64,000 bases of DNA from Harmothoe impar (GCA_947462335.1 OX381707.1:34709618-34773617), one strand, 5' to 3'; numbered from the stretch's first letter, positions 1 to 13,180 are shown. Notes: generated from the letters alone by a model not told the origin. Numbers and translations are program-made.

Positions 1-271
1 TATGTGGGTTGCAAATTTCCTCATTTTATATGAAACATTTTAATCCCAGCTCGTAGAAATTTGAATTTTTTATTCATCACATATCTAGTTCCCCTCATTT
101 CATTGTAACTTCAACCTTCTTCTTTAAGCAGGGACAAGGGAGATGGGCATTTTATCGGGGCAGACGCTATCGACTGAGTGGGCTCAGTGGGACGCCGGCC
201 ACTTGTGGGATGGTCGATATGACATGGGCTCTATGTCTTAACACGGAATAGCTCATGACCCGGATGTGGAG

Positions 272-306
272 CTGAGCTGCTCTCAGTGCTTCCCGGAGCA
301 GCTCAG
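272..306. repeat. Perfect inverted repeat built from GAGCAGCTC
   Basis: The arms ctgagctgctc (272-282) and gagcagctcag (296-306) are exact reverse complements separated by 13 bases. The core 9-mer GAGCAGCTC/GAGCTGCTC recurs at least 14 times in the window. The hairpin could be the remnant end of a mobile element, but no full element could be delimited. Confidence 0.6.
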
Positions 307-2449
307 ACCGCCAACACACAGGGGCTCAACGGGTGGCGAGTGCTGAGCTAGCGACCCCGCTAAGATGCAAGGTCGTGTGTGGCAGCTCTGAGAATCCTAG
401 TTTCCCATTGAAGCGCGTGCTAGGGAAATAAAGGAATCCCTGAACAAAGGACGAGCGGTTAAATAGTTAATGCCTTTCAGGTGTAGTTGTAAGGAAGGTC
501 AGGGAGCAGCTCAGGAAGTAAAAGGATTCGCTGCGGGAACGGAGGCTGCAAATATATGTAACATTGAATTGCAAACTGTTACATCTGAAAACATAAGACG
601 AGTGTTAAGAGGCATAGCTGATATTGTGCAACCGAACACATTAACGACAAAGCTGCATTGCCAGTTCAATCAAGTGTTCCAATGTACTATCTTAAGCTGG
701 TAACCCAGAGTCTCAATGAAAACCCCAAAAAAGCTGATCAGTACTTCCGCTCAATTACACGGCTCCCCAACATTAGGATTTTAATTTCTTCCATTATTTC
801 TATGAAATCTTGGCGACGAGGAAAACACATCCTAGTAAAGTGTGGAACTGGATTGCGTTATGTGAAATAAATGACATCCTCCTAATCAATGGCACCCTAA
901 GATTTCCACTGTGATTAATTTAATGAATCGTCTTGACTGTTGCTAATGTGCATCAATTGTGTCGAGGAATCACATTAGTAAGCGTCTCTACGCAGCGTCT
1001 TGGCGGCTGTAAGCTTAACTACATATCATAATGACAGCGGTTCCTGCAGTCGTCAACAATAATGCGGTAGTATGCCGCTCGAGGCTTTCCTGCTTGTAGG
1101 TATAACCATTCATCTTAATACATTGTGACCTTTCTACACCACAGGGGGGTAGCCACCTAGGGCACAGATCAACCTGTTAGTGCTGATTTATATCACTGCC
1201 CTACAAGTTACAACCCACTCACCTCATTGATAATCATAGCACACCAACACAGCACCTGGTAGCTTTCCTAATAATGAAACGAAAGGCTTATAAATATCAA
1301 ATCTCATTTACGCAGTTAATTGATGACAGAAACTATGTGAACCAGTTTTGACAACCACTCGACATGTCCGAGTCGCCCTATATCTATCTTCAGCTTCAAT
1401 CAGACAGTTGGTAAGGAAGTAGAGATATTCCGAGAAGGCGGAAATTTGGCAGGTATGGTAGAACCTGTCTTTGACTGGGCGAGACAATTTCCTGTCAAGA
1501 TAAGGAATGCATCTGACAGAATTAGGTCCAAAGTACCAGAGATGTCTGCCCCATTAGACACAAATGGGACAATTGCTCATCCTTAGAACGGGGCAGTAGC
1601 TATGGCAGCACAGTATTGTTCTCTGATTGTGTTGCATTGATTGCTTAAAGCATATTAAGATAACAGACGAGGTCTTTATAAGGGCGGTTATTGTGATCGA
1701 ATCTATGAGGTGAGTGCTAAAGTGAAATCCCACTTCTACACTTTTACCGAAGAAAGGGTTACTACTAGAGATACTACTTTACTTAATTAATTCATTACTG
1801 AATCGTCTCACTATAACTTACCTCTGTTCCCGTCACAAACAAGTAGTTGTGAGATAACCTTTTCAAGAATAATACTATGATACCGAGGCGACTGCTTGGG
1901 AAAAGTTACAATTTAGGCGGAAAAAGTATTACATAATTATGTAAATAGAGTTGGGGAAAGTAAAGTATTATCCTGTGTTGTCTTTCAAAATGTTGCGTTC
2001 GTGTTCAGTTTTTGCTGCTTTCTACAACTTCCTAGACAGCATTGGTCCACGGGGCCATGTGTTTTACTTGGGCCAGCGGGGCTTGTCCATATCTGGGTGT
2101 TGGTCATATTTTCTAGGACTATAAGGAGCCCAGATGAGCCAGCCCAGGAACATTCAATGGCCGCTTTAAACATTTCAAAACTTCCTGACATCTGATTTCC
2201 CCCGAGAAATCACCATTTATTGTACATTCTTATAGTTCGTGCTAAAGTAGAATACATCTGGGCTTGAGCTGGGCGCTTTGAATCGCTGTAGTTCATCCTG
2301 ATTAAACCCATTTCATCCATGTGGCACAAAGAGAATCTTTCCTCAATTACACACTACTCCCTGCTTAAAACAGCTTTTACATGGACAAACTTTTGAAAGA
2401 AAGGGCCTCCATCATTTTCTATCCAGTTGGGATTTAATGTCTATTTTTG

Positions 2450-2594
2450 ATGGCCGCCATTTTGACGTGTGTGTTAAGCCGGTGTTCCGCACGGGGGCGC
2501 CACAGGCCATCCATCCTCACCCTGTCTCACAGGGTCTCGCCGATCACGTGTGCATGGCGTGACAGGCGAATATCACGTGACTGATCATGTGACC
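2450..2594. promoter_or_regulatory. Candidate regulatory cluster: YY1-like palindrome plus E-boxes
   Basis: ATGGCCGCCAT at 2450-2460 contains the YY1 core ATGGC on both strands. It is followed by gatcacgtgtgc (about 2543) and tatcacgtgactg (about 2570), two CACGTG E-boxes of the USF/MITF/Myc type, and then a weaker catgtgacc. Seeing these motifs together is direct; a promoter or enhancer role is inference. No exon is seen next to it. Confidence 0.3.
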
Positions 2595-4685
2595 CCAGCT
2601 TAGCCGTACAGCAGCGAGGTGAGCTGCTTGCTAAAGTGACGTAAACGGGGTCGCCACCAGTGGTGTTTAGGGGCTAACAAAATTTGTTTGGCTAGGCCTG
2701 CCAGCTTGCATGCACATATAATATGTCTTACTAGATCTTCAGTTCCCTTAAACATCACAGCCACGATACACATATATGCGGGGAGGTTTTGTGAGAGATC
2801 AACAATTCTGACTGATTGTACCAGGATTATCTATAAGGGGAAGGGGGGCAGATCGTGACCTGTTCACCAACTGACTAGTCGGGTATCAATTGCCCTTTCA
2901 TCATCTAGCGATCTGTAAGGTGTAAATCTCTTGATGATAGATGTGTTGTTGATATCGGGGTTAGCCATACATGCTGATAGCAGGACATCAGGGCTTATTT
3001 TCAGTTATTACAATTCCCCCCAACCATTTTCCTTCAGGGGGACGGCTCTTTATTAGTCTCTATGCCCAGGAGTTGACATCTCAGGCACAGCAAAATTGGA
3101 CCAAAGAGTCAAAGTAGCTCTTTAAATTCTCTCGTTTGAAGGGAAACTGAGATATAAGTTTCAACTGAAACACACTGCTATCACATATCTGAATGCTAGA
3201 GGTTGAAAAAAGAAAAAAAAACATGCTGCTCTCTACTTCGTTTGGGTCGGAACAATTCTGCATTGTAGGACACAAACAGTGCAGTCAATGGCGTTAGTGA
3301 CCTTTCCTTGTGTGTGAGTCGGGGTAGGGGAGACATTGCTGAGCATCCGAGCAGATCTGTTTGGCAACAGCTAGGGACGAGCCGTTCCGAGCTGCTCTGA
3401 AAGTGCTGAGTCGGCAGGTGGGCCTCGCCGTTAGATGGCATTTCAGCATTGTTTATGTAACTGTAATCCTCGCTCACATTACCGGTTTTCTTCAACAACA
3501 GCTCCTCTCATCCTCCTTTAAAAGCCCCCACCCAAAGCACATTCACCGATATTACCAGTAAAACTGTATGTTAATGCCACTGTTCCACCGTCCGTATCAA
3601 CTTCACATTTGACGTTCAGGTTCTTGTATCAGAAAAGTGAACTATTATGTCTCAATATGATTCAATCCATCAACATATTTCTCAAACTGAATACTTATGT
3701 ATCTCTCATTTACCTGGTTACAGGTACAGTTATGGCACTGTAACTGTTCTGTTACAATCCTGTACAATACTGCACAGATTATGTTCTCCTTATTTCTCAG
3801 TGCTGTATTCCCCATATTCTTCTTTTCACGACTACATCGGGCTTCAACATCGCGACCAAACCAGCGGGCCAATCCATCTTCAAGCAACCTCATTTGAAGA
3901 GTCCCAGAGATGGGGAGTTTTATTTTTGAAACGGACTAGTCAGGAGGTTAGCAATGCAAGCGTAGTAGGAGCTGTCTAAGTGAGATGAGAGTGAATTGTC
4001 TGGTAGGAAGAAGACCAGCGCATTTGGTGTGAAAACCAAAAACTACCATTTGACCACAGAGCGTACACTTATCATATCTTACACAATGTGTAAAAAACAC
4101 AAGTGTCTCCTGGGGACACCACTCTCCTCACAGCTCTATGGGCACCTTCCCTGTCCAAACATAATTTAACAAAAGAAAGGCGACATTGTACAAAGTACTA
4201 TAAACCTATAGTGTACAAACCTATGCAAAAGGCGGAGCAAAAGGACATTCACCCCATGCTATATAAACCTGCCTTACAGCGAATGATGTGGAAGAGAAGA
4301 AGGTACATGTAATGTGAGGAGTAGAATTGTAGGCTGGGAGCCTGCACGGAGGGAGAGTGCAAGGGGGTGGGGGTTGAGACAGAGAGGACCTATCCCCTCA
4401 GTGCTTAACGTGTCCCCAGTGGCGCCCTCTTCCGGCGTCCACACGTTCTAGATGCTCTGCTTTCAGGGCAGGAGTCTATTTACCCATTACTTTAGCCTAG
4501 GCCGGTCGGGATGAGGGAAGGCGTGGGGACGAGAGGCCAGCCATCGGAGCCGGGTATCAACTAGCACGAGACTCTTCATTATGGCAAAGACAAGCATGGC
4601 GCTAAATATAGCTGCTTGAGCCATGGACGTCGCTGTCCGTCCGCCATGGAAGCGGATCTGCACCGACCTGCTTGAAGCCTGCACC

Positions 4686-5453
4686 TGCCATACAGCCGAC
4701 TCCCCCTCCCCATGGTAAGGCTGCCCAGGTTGCTGCAGCTACATGCACTCTGTGGTATATACACCATACAGCCAACTCCCCCTCCCCATAGTAAGGCTGC
4801 CCAGGCTGCTGCAGCTACATGCACTCTGTGGTATATACACCATACAGCCAACTCCCCCTCCCCATAGTAAGGCTGCCCAGGCTGCTGCAGCTACATGCAC
4901 TCTGTGGTATACACCATACAGCCAACTCCCCCTCCCCATGGTAAGGCTGCCCAGGCTGCTGCAGCTACATGCACTCTGTGGTATACACCATACAACCAAC
5001 TCCCCCTCCCCATAGTAAGGCTGCCCAGGCTGCTGCAGCTACATGCACTCTGTGGTATACATGTATACACCATACAACCAACTCCCCCTCCCCACAGTAA
5101 GGCTGCCCAGGCTGCTGCAGCTACATGCACTCTGTGGTATACACCATACAACCAACTCCCCCTCCCCTTAGTAAGGCTGCACAGGCTGCTGCAGCTACAC
5201 GTACTCTATGGTATACACCATACAACCAACTCCCCCTCCCCGTCATAAGGCTGTCCAGGCTGCTGCAGCTACATGCACTCTGTGGTATACATGTATACAC
5301 CATACAACCAACTCCCCCTCCCCATAGTAAGGCTGCCAAGGTTGCTGCAGCTACATGCACTCTGTGGTATACATGTATACACCATACAACCAACTCCCCC
5401 TCCCCGTCATAAGGCTGTCCAGGCTGCTGCAGCTACATGCACTCTGTGGTATA
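4686..5453. repeat. Minisatellite, 74/76/82-bp unit, about 10 copies
   Basis: Unit starts (atgcactctgtgg or variants) fall at 4743, 4819, 4895, 4969, 5043, 5125, 5199, 5273, 5355 and 5437, giving steps of 76, 76, 76, 74, 74, 82, 74, 74, 82 and so on before degenerate edges. Length changes sit in one hinge: gtatacacc (74), gtatatacacc (76) or gtatacatgtatacacc (82, containing the palindrome gtatacatgtatac). The remainder (caactccccctcccc, then gctgcccaggctgctgcagc) is well conserved. Open frames on both strands are by-products of the repeat, because the step is not a multiple of three and the frame rotates. Confidence 0.95.
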
Positions 5454-5546
5454 TAATACCGCAGCCCTCAGTGGAACCCACATTTTACACAAGTAATGGC
5501 TATTAGTTATAGTATCATAGCACGATAACCTTCTAGTCTTCTATTC

Positions 5547-5845
5547 ACAGCACTACTGTATGTCACGGCCTGACAGCAACCTTCACTGTACAGCAGGACT
5601 GTCAAAGCCTGTCAGCAACCTTCATTGTACAGCAGTACTCTCTGTCAATGCCTGACAGCAACCTTCACTGTACAGCACTGTCTGTCGCTGTCTGACAGCA
5701 ACCCTCATTGTACAGCAATACTGTCTGTCACTGTCTGACAGCAGACTTCACTGTACAGCAGTTAAATGCCTGCTGCTAAGTGACAGCAATCTTACATTTA
5801 CAGCGCTACAGTCTGTGACTATCTAACAGCAATCTCTTCAGTCCG
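5547..5845. repeat. Degenerate minisatellite, about 40-45 bp unit, about 7 copies
   Basis: The unit core is ctgacagcaacc-ttcactgtacagca followed by a variable tactgtctgtca spacer. Copies diverge towards the right end (ctaacagcaatctcttc). It starts about 95 bp after the 74/82-bp array and is unrelated to it in sequence. Confidence 0.85.
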
Positions 5846-7457
5846 TAACAAGGCCAAGCTATTATTGCCTCTATCCTAATGGTGGCCGATAAAACCACAA
5901 ACCTGTTTTCTGTGAGTCTAAAAGAGTGCTCCACCCAGATATCTGATAGCGAAATGGTTCACTTCAAAAAAAATCCATAACCGGTCTTCACGTGCTACGC
6001 GTCTGGGAGGGCGGATGGGGGGAATAAAACGTTGGCAAGAAGAAGCTTGTGAAAGGCAAGGGACTTTCTACATGGAAGGGGCTCAAGTTATTCCAATGGG
6101 TGTAGAGTTTGCAGCTAATTATAACGAGCTCCAGAAGAAAGACTGCCACTAATTGGCCGCATGGTGTATGTTTTCAGTGACGGGTTGGCTATGCCTATAG
6201 ATCAGCCGGAGAGTACGTACATCTGTCCACATGGGACGCATTAACTGTATATGTTAGACTGCCATCTGTATTGCACTATAAGCTGTCAAATGTATTAACC
6301 AGATAATGGCTTTAGAACTACCGGTACAGTTACAAAGTAAATGTAGAAAAGAAAGATTGTCTCTCATTAAAACAAATCAGCTCCGTCCATGAGAACGAGA
6401 ATAGTTTGATTGGTTCAGTATCTATTAAGGAAAACATTCTCCTTACAAATCAACTTTCATACTTGCTATATTCATAGAAGTCATCCCAATACCAACTGCA
6501 CTTCTGGCAGCATGTGTGTATACATTCATTGGTAGTGATCATTGCCTGGTGAAATATGTATCAATATCTGCATTGGGTAAGGGTGATACTAAGAGCATGA
6601 GTCCATCCAGCTAGCTGACCTGCCTCTATACCATATGTCCGACCAGCTGGCGAGGCCGACAAAGGAATTCCTTAATGAGATCACAACAGGTATTGACCAT
6701 ATCACTTTAGGGTGCCTGTCTGAATCATCAAATAACCAATTCAGGTTGTAAATGCTGCAGTTAATATCGTAACTAGATAGGAATAGGTTTATGGCTTAGT
6801 AGTTGGTGTTAATTGCAATAAACCAAATTGCAGGGAGAAATATCTATGAATTAATTGATACTAGAAATAGGGTCACAGTCAGAGACCCACTAGCTAGTCT
6901 GACATCAGGTTTATAAATCCAGTCTGCTTCCAGAAGGAAAGGCGGCAGACACCAGAGCGAAAGCACACGTCTGGCGGGCATGGCATGAAAGAAAGCCCCC
7001 GTGTAATTTGCTAAGTGGAGGATTACATGTGTATGTGGACGCCCGAACAAAAACACAGACATGAACAGTGCAATGGGCGTGTCCTGCCGGCAAAGGCAGA
7101 GTCGGTTGGCTGGGATTAAAGGGGAGTCGGTCTGTACGTCATGATTCTTTCTCCACCGACATACTCTCTCTTAGGTAACTGTAAAAAGTTAAATAAGACC
7201 CTTCTCATATGCTGTTCTTCAACTAAATGAACTAACCTGATTGTGGAGTTAGCCAGGCTATATGGTTTGATGTATGAGAGCATCTACCCAGTCCAATAAT
7301 GAATGTCCTCAAAGGTCCACAACCTCACAATCTTCCATGTGCAATACATAACATGTGAGGCAATCATTATCTGGGAGTAACTTTCATGGGTCACTTGTAA
7401 ACTTCATACTGAGCCTAAATAGCAATAATAATAGATGCACTAGCAATGCACTAGTAC
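5846..7457. other. No recognisable gene or repeat
   Basis: Unique sequence with short frames only. I see no splice-flanked exon candidate, RNA gene or dispersed element in it. Confidence 0.5.
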
Positions 7458-7576
7458 TGCAAAAAGTAACAGTACTGAATTAGTGATTTCAGATCCTCTC
7501 TGATGCTTACAGCATGGGTCAAAGTTAGGGGTGCGGTTAGCACGCGAGTTAAACTTGTACGCGAGAATTCACGGTA
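7458..7576. mobile_element. Family C element, partial (right half)
   Basis: It carries the family C block: agtactgaatta, then caaagttaggggtgcggtt, then the terminal cgagaattcacggta. The same ordered blocks occur at 9185, 46867 and 51538. The left terminus cannot be located, so this copy looks truncated or diverged. Confidence 0.55.
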
Positions 7577-7936
7577 CATGCCTTTACAGGACTAGTGATA
7601 TGAGAGGGCTTGCAATGTTCTGCTCCGATTTAGACCCATAACCACTAACCAGCCAAACTGATGCTGCAGACTTGGGCGAGTGTCTGCAGTGACGCCAGGT
7701 TCTAGAGTGCACGAGGTCTGAGGAGGGGTAATGGCTGAGATCTAAGGACCAGACGGTGCTGAAGGAGGCAAAGGCACCCCAGGGGAGTCATGAGAGCCGC
7801 ATAGGAGTGCTGCTAGGGCAGACTCAGTGTCCCCGGTCCGCTCCAGCCTTGTTGGCAGGACGCCCTATATCAGCGGCTGTAGTAGTCGCCAGGGGAACCC
7901 CGCCGTCCGGCCACAGGAGCTGACCAATCAGTGATT

Positions 7937-8184
7937 TTAACTCTTTAATGGCCGCGCAACGCTTTAATTCTGCTCTGTCCTTGGTTGGTATGATGCAGGA
8001 TGAATGCAACCCTGGTGAGTCTACTCGCATTTATGAATGCATCATGCCGACCCTTCGGGGATATATTGACCCTAAGATGCTTGGATTCAGAATTGACAAG
8101 TTGCTCGCCAGAGCATCAATCCGGCATCATGAACGTCCAAGGCCAAAGCGTAGTAAAGCACTATGCAGCCCTGAAAAGGCTAGT
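7937..8184. mobile_element. Family A foldback MITE, copy 1 (decayed)
   Basis: The left end TTAActctttaatggccgcgc and the right end ctatgcagccctgaaaagg are diverged versions of the family ends. Internal blocks gaatgcaaccctggtgagt, gcatcatgccgacccttcgg and aagcactatgcagcc keep the family order. The right TTAA is not preserved. Confidence 0.8.
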
Positions 8185-9184
8185 CACCCCTGAGCTCATC
8201 ATGGCCCCTCATCGCAAACCCAAACCCCTGCCAGTACCAACCTATCGACTCCAGCAACTCCCACCGATGCATCACCTTGCAGTATTATAGTACAGGATAC
8301 TGAGACGTCATGATGCCAATAAGTTGACTCAATCTACCCTAAACAAACAAATTCAGAAACTCTTCAGGCACCATCATTGAGATCCCTCTCACTGCAGAGT
8401 AAAGAAACAAGCCCTCACTGCGGGTTTAAGGCGTTTTTAGAAGTATACTACAAAACTTAAGTACCCTTACTCAGACTCAGACCATTGGCAGATTTAAAGA
8501 TTCCTCAAACTTAAGGTGTGGGTTACACCAGGGTTGCTGGTTGTATGGGACTCTTGCACTGTAAGTTACAGTAGTCCTTCTCTTCTGATGCGATGCCATT
8601 AGTTCACTCAAGCTACTTCCCAACGACCATTGGACATCAACATGGCTATGTGTTGACCACCTCTTGCCCCTTTAACACAATCTGCTGTTAACAGTTCTAA
8701 TCTTCCTGCCCATTGTACAGTTCATTTCCTGTGGACCGATTAGTGTAGTTCTAATCAACACCCAAGTAGAAAAGCGACACAGGTCACTTTCTATCCCCCT
8801 TTCTCTTTTTACCACACTCTCCATTCACCATTCACCTTGGACCAGCCCCCTTTTCTCATCAGCTTTTTTTCAAAGCTCCTACCATGGAAGGAGTCGATGG
8901 TTGCTGTGTGCCAGAACAAGAGCGGGTGGCAGGGAAGACGGACGTTGCGTCGCGGGCTCAATAACGGGACATGTCGCGAGTGCCGGGAGGTCACCTTTCA
9001 AATATTGACCACGACTACTCAGGGTAGGAGTTGAAGAGAGGCCGGGGAGCAGCTCGGAATAACTTAAAGCAGCCTTGAATCGGTGAGGGTAATTTAACGA
9101 GCGACGAAATGTCCAAACGCGACTGTCAAAGAGGCGAGTAACTCAATTTGTATGTCTGAACGAAAAAGTACCTGTATACCTCAG
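8185..9184. other. No recognisable gene or repeat
   Basis: Unique sequence. One GAGCAGCTC motif at 9047-9055 is the only shared element noticed. Confidence 0.5.
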
Positions 9185-9315
9185 CATTAATTTGATACCA
9201 AACTTTTAAAAAACTGATCTACAGTACTAAATTAAGAATTTTTCAGACCCCCATGTGCAAGTTGTAGGATTTGTTCAAGTTGGGGGTGCGGCTCATAGTT
9301 GAGAATCTACGGTAG
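9185..9315. mobile_element. Family C element, partial
   Basis: Ordered family C blocks are present: taatttgataccaaac, then tacagtactaaatt, then ttttcagacccccatgtg, then gggggtgcggct, then the terminal gagaatctacggta. It lacks the left terminal taccgtaaagtctcg seen in the 51.5-kb copy. Confidence 0.65.
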
Positions 9316-11384
9316 TCCCCTGGTAGTAGTCTACTGTATATGAGCAGCTCACAACTCGGACAGCAATTGACCAGCTCCGACCGATCATTGCTCTCAGTTT
9401 TGACCACTCGGTCATTGCCGACACCTGGCTCGATGACAGCAAAGACCGAGCTGCCCTTTGTGTCACGGCCTTATTAGCTAGCCTACTTTTAACCTGTCAC
9501 TTTTGTCTACAACTCTCTGCCTTCATTCACCCTACACTCACACCGACCTCTCAGCACCATCCCAGCTTTAGTGCGAAAAGCAGAAACAATTTATGAGCAT
9601 ACAGGTCAAATTTAGTGCAGAGGTCATTATTCGATTATTCTATTCACGTTTGTTTAATATTGCATGGTTATAAATTCCTCTTGACCAGGGTTCGATATTT
9701 ATAGTATTGGGCACGTAGCACCGAGTATTAGCCCAGATTTGGGCCGGTAGTCAGCTGTAATAGCTACTTAGAGCTACAAAAGAACAGCCAGCAGCACCTG
9801 GAGCACCTTCTTTGTGGCAGACCCACATCGGCTTCACCAGCAATGAGTCCGAATGGAGCAACGCAGTGAGCAGCTCAAAGCGAAATGCCCGTGGGTTGGT
9901 GCCCAGCTTAGCCACCACCAATACAAATAGCCCAGGCCATAAGCAGCCACCACTGAGGGCCTTGGAGGCGGCAAGCCGCAGCAATGGCGCCTGGCGCTGG
10001 AGAAGGGGTAGTGTGGGACTTGAGGGAAGTGAAAGAAATAATCTTTGGCGGCGGCGGTGGGTATTAAACTTGTGCCGGATGATGGATTGCCTGTAGTATG
10101 CTAGGTGAGTGGCATGACAAGCGACTCGCCCCGGCTGCCCGCCAGCACGCCGTCCCGACTCGCCCAGATTGCTACATCGCGCCGAGCCCACAGGGGGCGC
10201 CAGCGTCACACCCCACAAGGTCACAGCAAGGTCAAAGCAAGGTCAGCGCCAAGGCTAGCTGCTGATGATGCCAGGTGAGAAGCGGCGAGATCCCGTGAGA
10301 ATTACCGAGCTGAGTTAGTTAGAGGCTAACTATGTGCGTGGTCATGCAATGGTCCCATGGCTTAGGGTAAGCGCTGTCTAGGTGCTGACACTTTAAGCTG
10401 TCCTCACGACCAGCCTCGCCTTTATCTCATCGGCTGTGGACCCAAGGCTTTGTCTCCAAAGCAAATGTTAGATGTACTGGGGTACCTTAATTCCCAACAC
10501 GCTACATCTCAGTCCATTTCATACAGACTTAACACAAAAGTAGTCCTATCCACGAATAGGCTTTAACGAGGCTGGTTTCTTCCTTTATTCAATAAGATTG
10601 TGAATAAAGAAAGCTGCAGTCAGGAAATAAGATGTCTTTTTAACTGGAACCGACAAGTCTTTTCTAAACGGATATATCTTGTGTATATTGTCTTATAATT
10701 CATAACACTTGCTCAACGTCGCCACTGTGGTAGCCCAACTAAGAGATATATTATGCATGACTTTTGCATTAAACAAGAGCTGCAGTCCATCCGGCAGAGT
10801 TTATGGCATGCGGTGTTGTCTGTAGGGCGTTTCTCTAAGACTTCAATGATGTGCTCACACGGGCCTGTTATGGGCTGTCGTCATGCAATGTGTGGGCTGG
10901 ATGTAGTGGTGAGCGGCTTATTATCGCCCTCACAGCCCATTCCCTAACCCATCCAACAGGATCCTTCAGTCTATGTGGGACCCATATGGGTCAGTCTCTA
11001 GGGTAGATTCCCTCAAGCACCTGCAGATAGACCATTTCCTAAAGTACTCTCACCTCATAGGTGCCTAGCTCTAACGGCATATTTGCAGGATAGAGCCCGC
11101 ATCCGCCTCTGCTTCTAGCCTCTAACTAAATGGATACTGCATAATACTTTCTTTAGTATTGAAAAGAGACAGTCTCTCCGTAGAAACTACTGACATGCAA
11201 ATTCTGGGAGAATACAGACACTTAGTACATTTGTATAACTGTATTGCTCCTCAGTTTTGTGAGTGGCAATCGCTCAGTTGTTTTTTTAATGTTATCCTGA
11301 TATACCTGTGAAAGGCATACAAGGAACAAGAATACGGTCTTCCCCAAAGTCCATGCTGTGTATAACATGACACACGGCAAGAAC
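9316..11384. other. No supported gene
   Basis: The largest frame is a 157-codon one on the minus strand (9751-10224). It shows no family resemblance and overlaps a 94-codon frame on the other strand, so I do not call it. GAGCAGCTC occurs at 9342 and 9868. Confidence 0.5.
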
Positions 11385-11709
11385 TAAGGCCAAAAAAAAG
11401 AAGGTGTGTTTCAGGTTACATGGTCTGAAAATCTAGGGTACGTAGGTCGGATTTTTTTGATTTTTGATTTTTTTTATTGATTTTTTTACTTTAGCCTGAA
11501 AAGTACCCAAAAATCGACTCACGAACTACAATGCCGACTCGCTGACGACCGCCTCGACTCGTGAACTATCAGATCGACCCTTAAATAGACCCAAAATGAC
11601 CCAAAATATAAATATTTTTTCAAAATTGCATAAAAATTTCTAGGGTCGGCCCTGTTTTGCTAGGTAGGGTCGGGTAACCTGAAACACACTTCTTTTTTTT
11701 TTTGCCTAA
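11385..11709. mobile_element. Family B MITE, copy 1 (full length, PIF/Harbinger-like)
   Basis: The element runs 11388-11706 and begins ggccaaaaaaaag-aaggtgtgtttcaggtta. It ends taacctgaaacacacttc followed by a T run and tgcc, a clear terminal inverted repeat of over 30 bp. It is flanked on both sides by TAA (11385-11387 and 11707-11709). A 3-bp TWA duplication is the hallmark of PIF/Harbinger elements; assignment to that superfamily is inference because no transposase is present. Confidence 0.85.
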
Positions 11710-11977
11710 CATTGCAGTAGTTCTTTAAGTTTCAAGCGAAGACTTTGCACAACGAGTTGCGCTGAAGGAGGGCGTTCTGAGGGCATGTCTTTGTCCCGGG
11801 TAGGATATTCAGACCACTTTGGCAGCAGGTGATTAGCCTTGAGGCCCGGGGTGGGTAATGGTTGGGAGGGTGAAGCAGCGGATGGACGCACGCCGTCACC
11901 AGCCATCACCACCCGTTACGGCCGCCATTGCTGCCCGCCGCCCGGAAACGCCCAGCCCACATTAGCAGCAAGCCAAG

Positions 11978-13180
11978 CTCCCACTGTGCCCCCTGTATCC
12001 TGCTAACCTCTGCTCATCCACACCCAACCCTTCTACTCATCCATGTGGACATCACACGGCCGGCTGCTGAACCCTGCTACTCCCCACGTCCACACCCAAC
12101 CCTTCTACACATCCACACCGCCAGCTGCCAAACCCTGCCCCCACATCCAACCCTTCTACACATCCACACCGCCAGGTGCCAAACCCTGCCCCCCACATTC
12201 ACATCCAACCCTTCTACACATCCACACCACCAGCCGCCAAACCCTGCCCCCCCCTCCACCACATCCACATCCAACCCTTCTACACCTCCACACCGCCAGC
12301 TGCCAAACCCTGCCCCCCACATCCACATCCACTCCTTCTACACATCCACACCGCCAGCTGCCAAACCCTGCCCCCCCCTCCACCACATCCACATCCAACC
12401 CTTCTACACCTCCACACCGCCAGCTGCCAAACCCTGCCCCCCACATCCACATCCACCCCTTCTACACCTCCACACCGCCAGCTGCCAAACCCTGCCCCCC
12501 ACATCCACATCCACCCCTTCTACACATCCACACCGCCAGCTACCAAACCCTGCCCCCCCCTCCACCACATCCACATCCAACCCTTCTACACCTCCACACC
12601 GCCAGCTGCCAAACCCTGCCCCCCACATCCACATCCACCCCTTCTACACCTCCACACCGCCAGCTGCCAAACCCTGCCCCCCACATCCACATCCACCCCT
12701 TCTACACATCCACACCGCCAGCTGCCAAACCCTGCCCCCCCCTCCACCACATCCACATCCAACCCTTCTACACCTCCACACCGCCAGCTGCCAAACCCTG
12801 CCCCCCACATCCACATCCACCCCTTCTACACATCCACACCGCCAGCTACCAAACCCTGCCCCCCACATCCACATCCAACCCTTCTACACCTCCACACCGC
12901 CAGCTGCCAAACCCTGCCCCCCACATCCACATCCACCCCTTCTACACATCCACACCGCCAGCTGCCAAACCCTGCCCCCCACATCCACCCCTTCTACACA
13001 TCCACACCACCAGCTGCCAAACCCTGCCCCCCCTCCACCACATCCACATCCAACCCTTCTACACCTCCACACCGCCAGGTGCCAAACCCTGCCCCCCAAA
13101 TCCACACCCAACCCTTCTACACATCCACACCGCCAGCTGCCAAACCCTGCCCCCACGTCCATACCCAACCCTTCTACACG
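11978..13180. repeat. 1.2-kb minisatellite with a 182-bp higher-order repeat
   Basis: The basic unit (ccaaaccctgcccccc, then acatccacatccaacccttctacac, then ccacaccgccagctg) is 58 bp, or 66 bp when an 8-bp cctccacc block is inserted. The ccaaaccctg anchors fall at 12128, 12179, 12237, 12303, 12361, 12427, 12485, 12543, 12609, 12667, 12725, 12791, 12849, 12907, 12965, 13017, 13082 and 13140. From 12361 to 12907 the order 66-58-58 repeats three times, a 182-bp period. All three plus frames stay open (up to 469 codons) because the unit has no stop in any frame; neither 58 nor 182 is divisible by 3. I treat those frames as non-coding. Confidence 0.95.

Larger units (their letters stand above)
1..4685. 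other. No recognisable gene; unique non-coding sequence
   Basis: Only short open frames (at most about 110 codons) occur, with no family resemblance, no convincing exon borders and no consistent codon use. Local structure worth noting is an 11-bp perfect stem at 272-306 and a YY1/E-box cluster at 2450-2594, both listed separately. No dispersed element of families A-D was found here. Confidence 0.6.

Noticed and set aside
4686..5453. Regular repeats with spacing that might suggest a CRISPR array
   Set aside because: Units are contiguous tandem copies without unique spacers, and the context is animal DNA.
9751..10224. 157-codon minus-strand open frame
   Set aside because: No recognisable domain, an overlapping frame on the other strand, and a length that is plausible by chance in GC-rich DNA.
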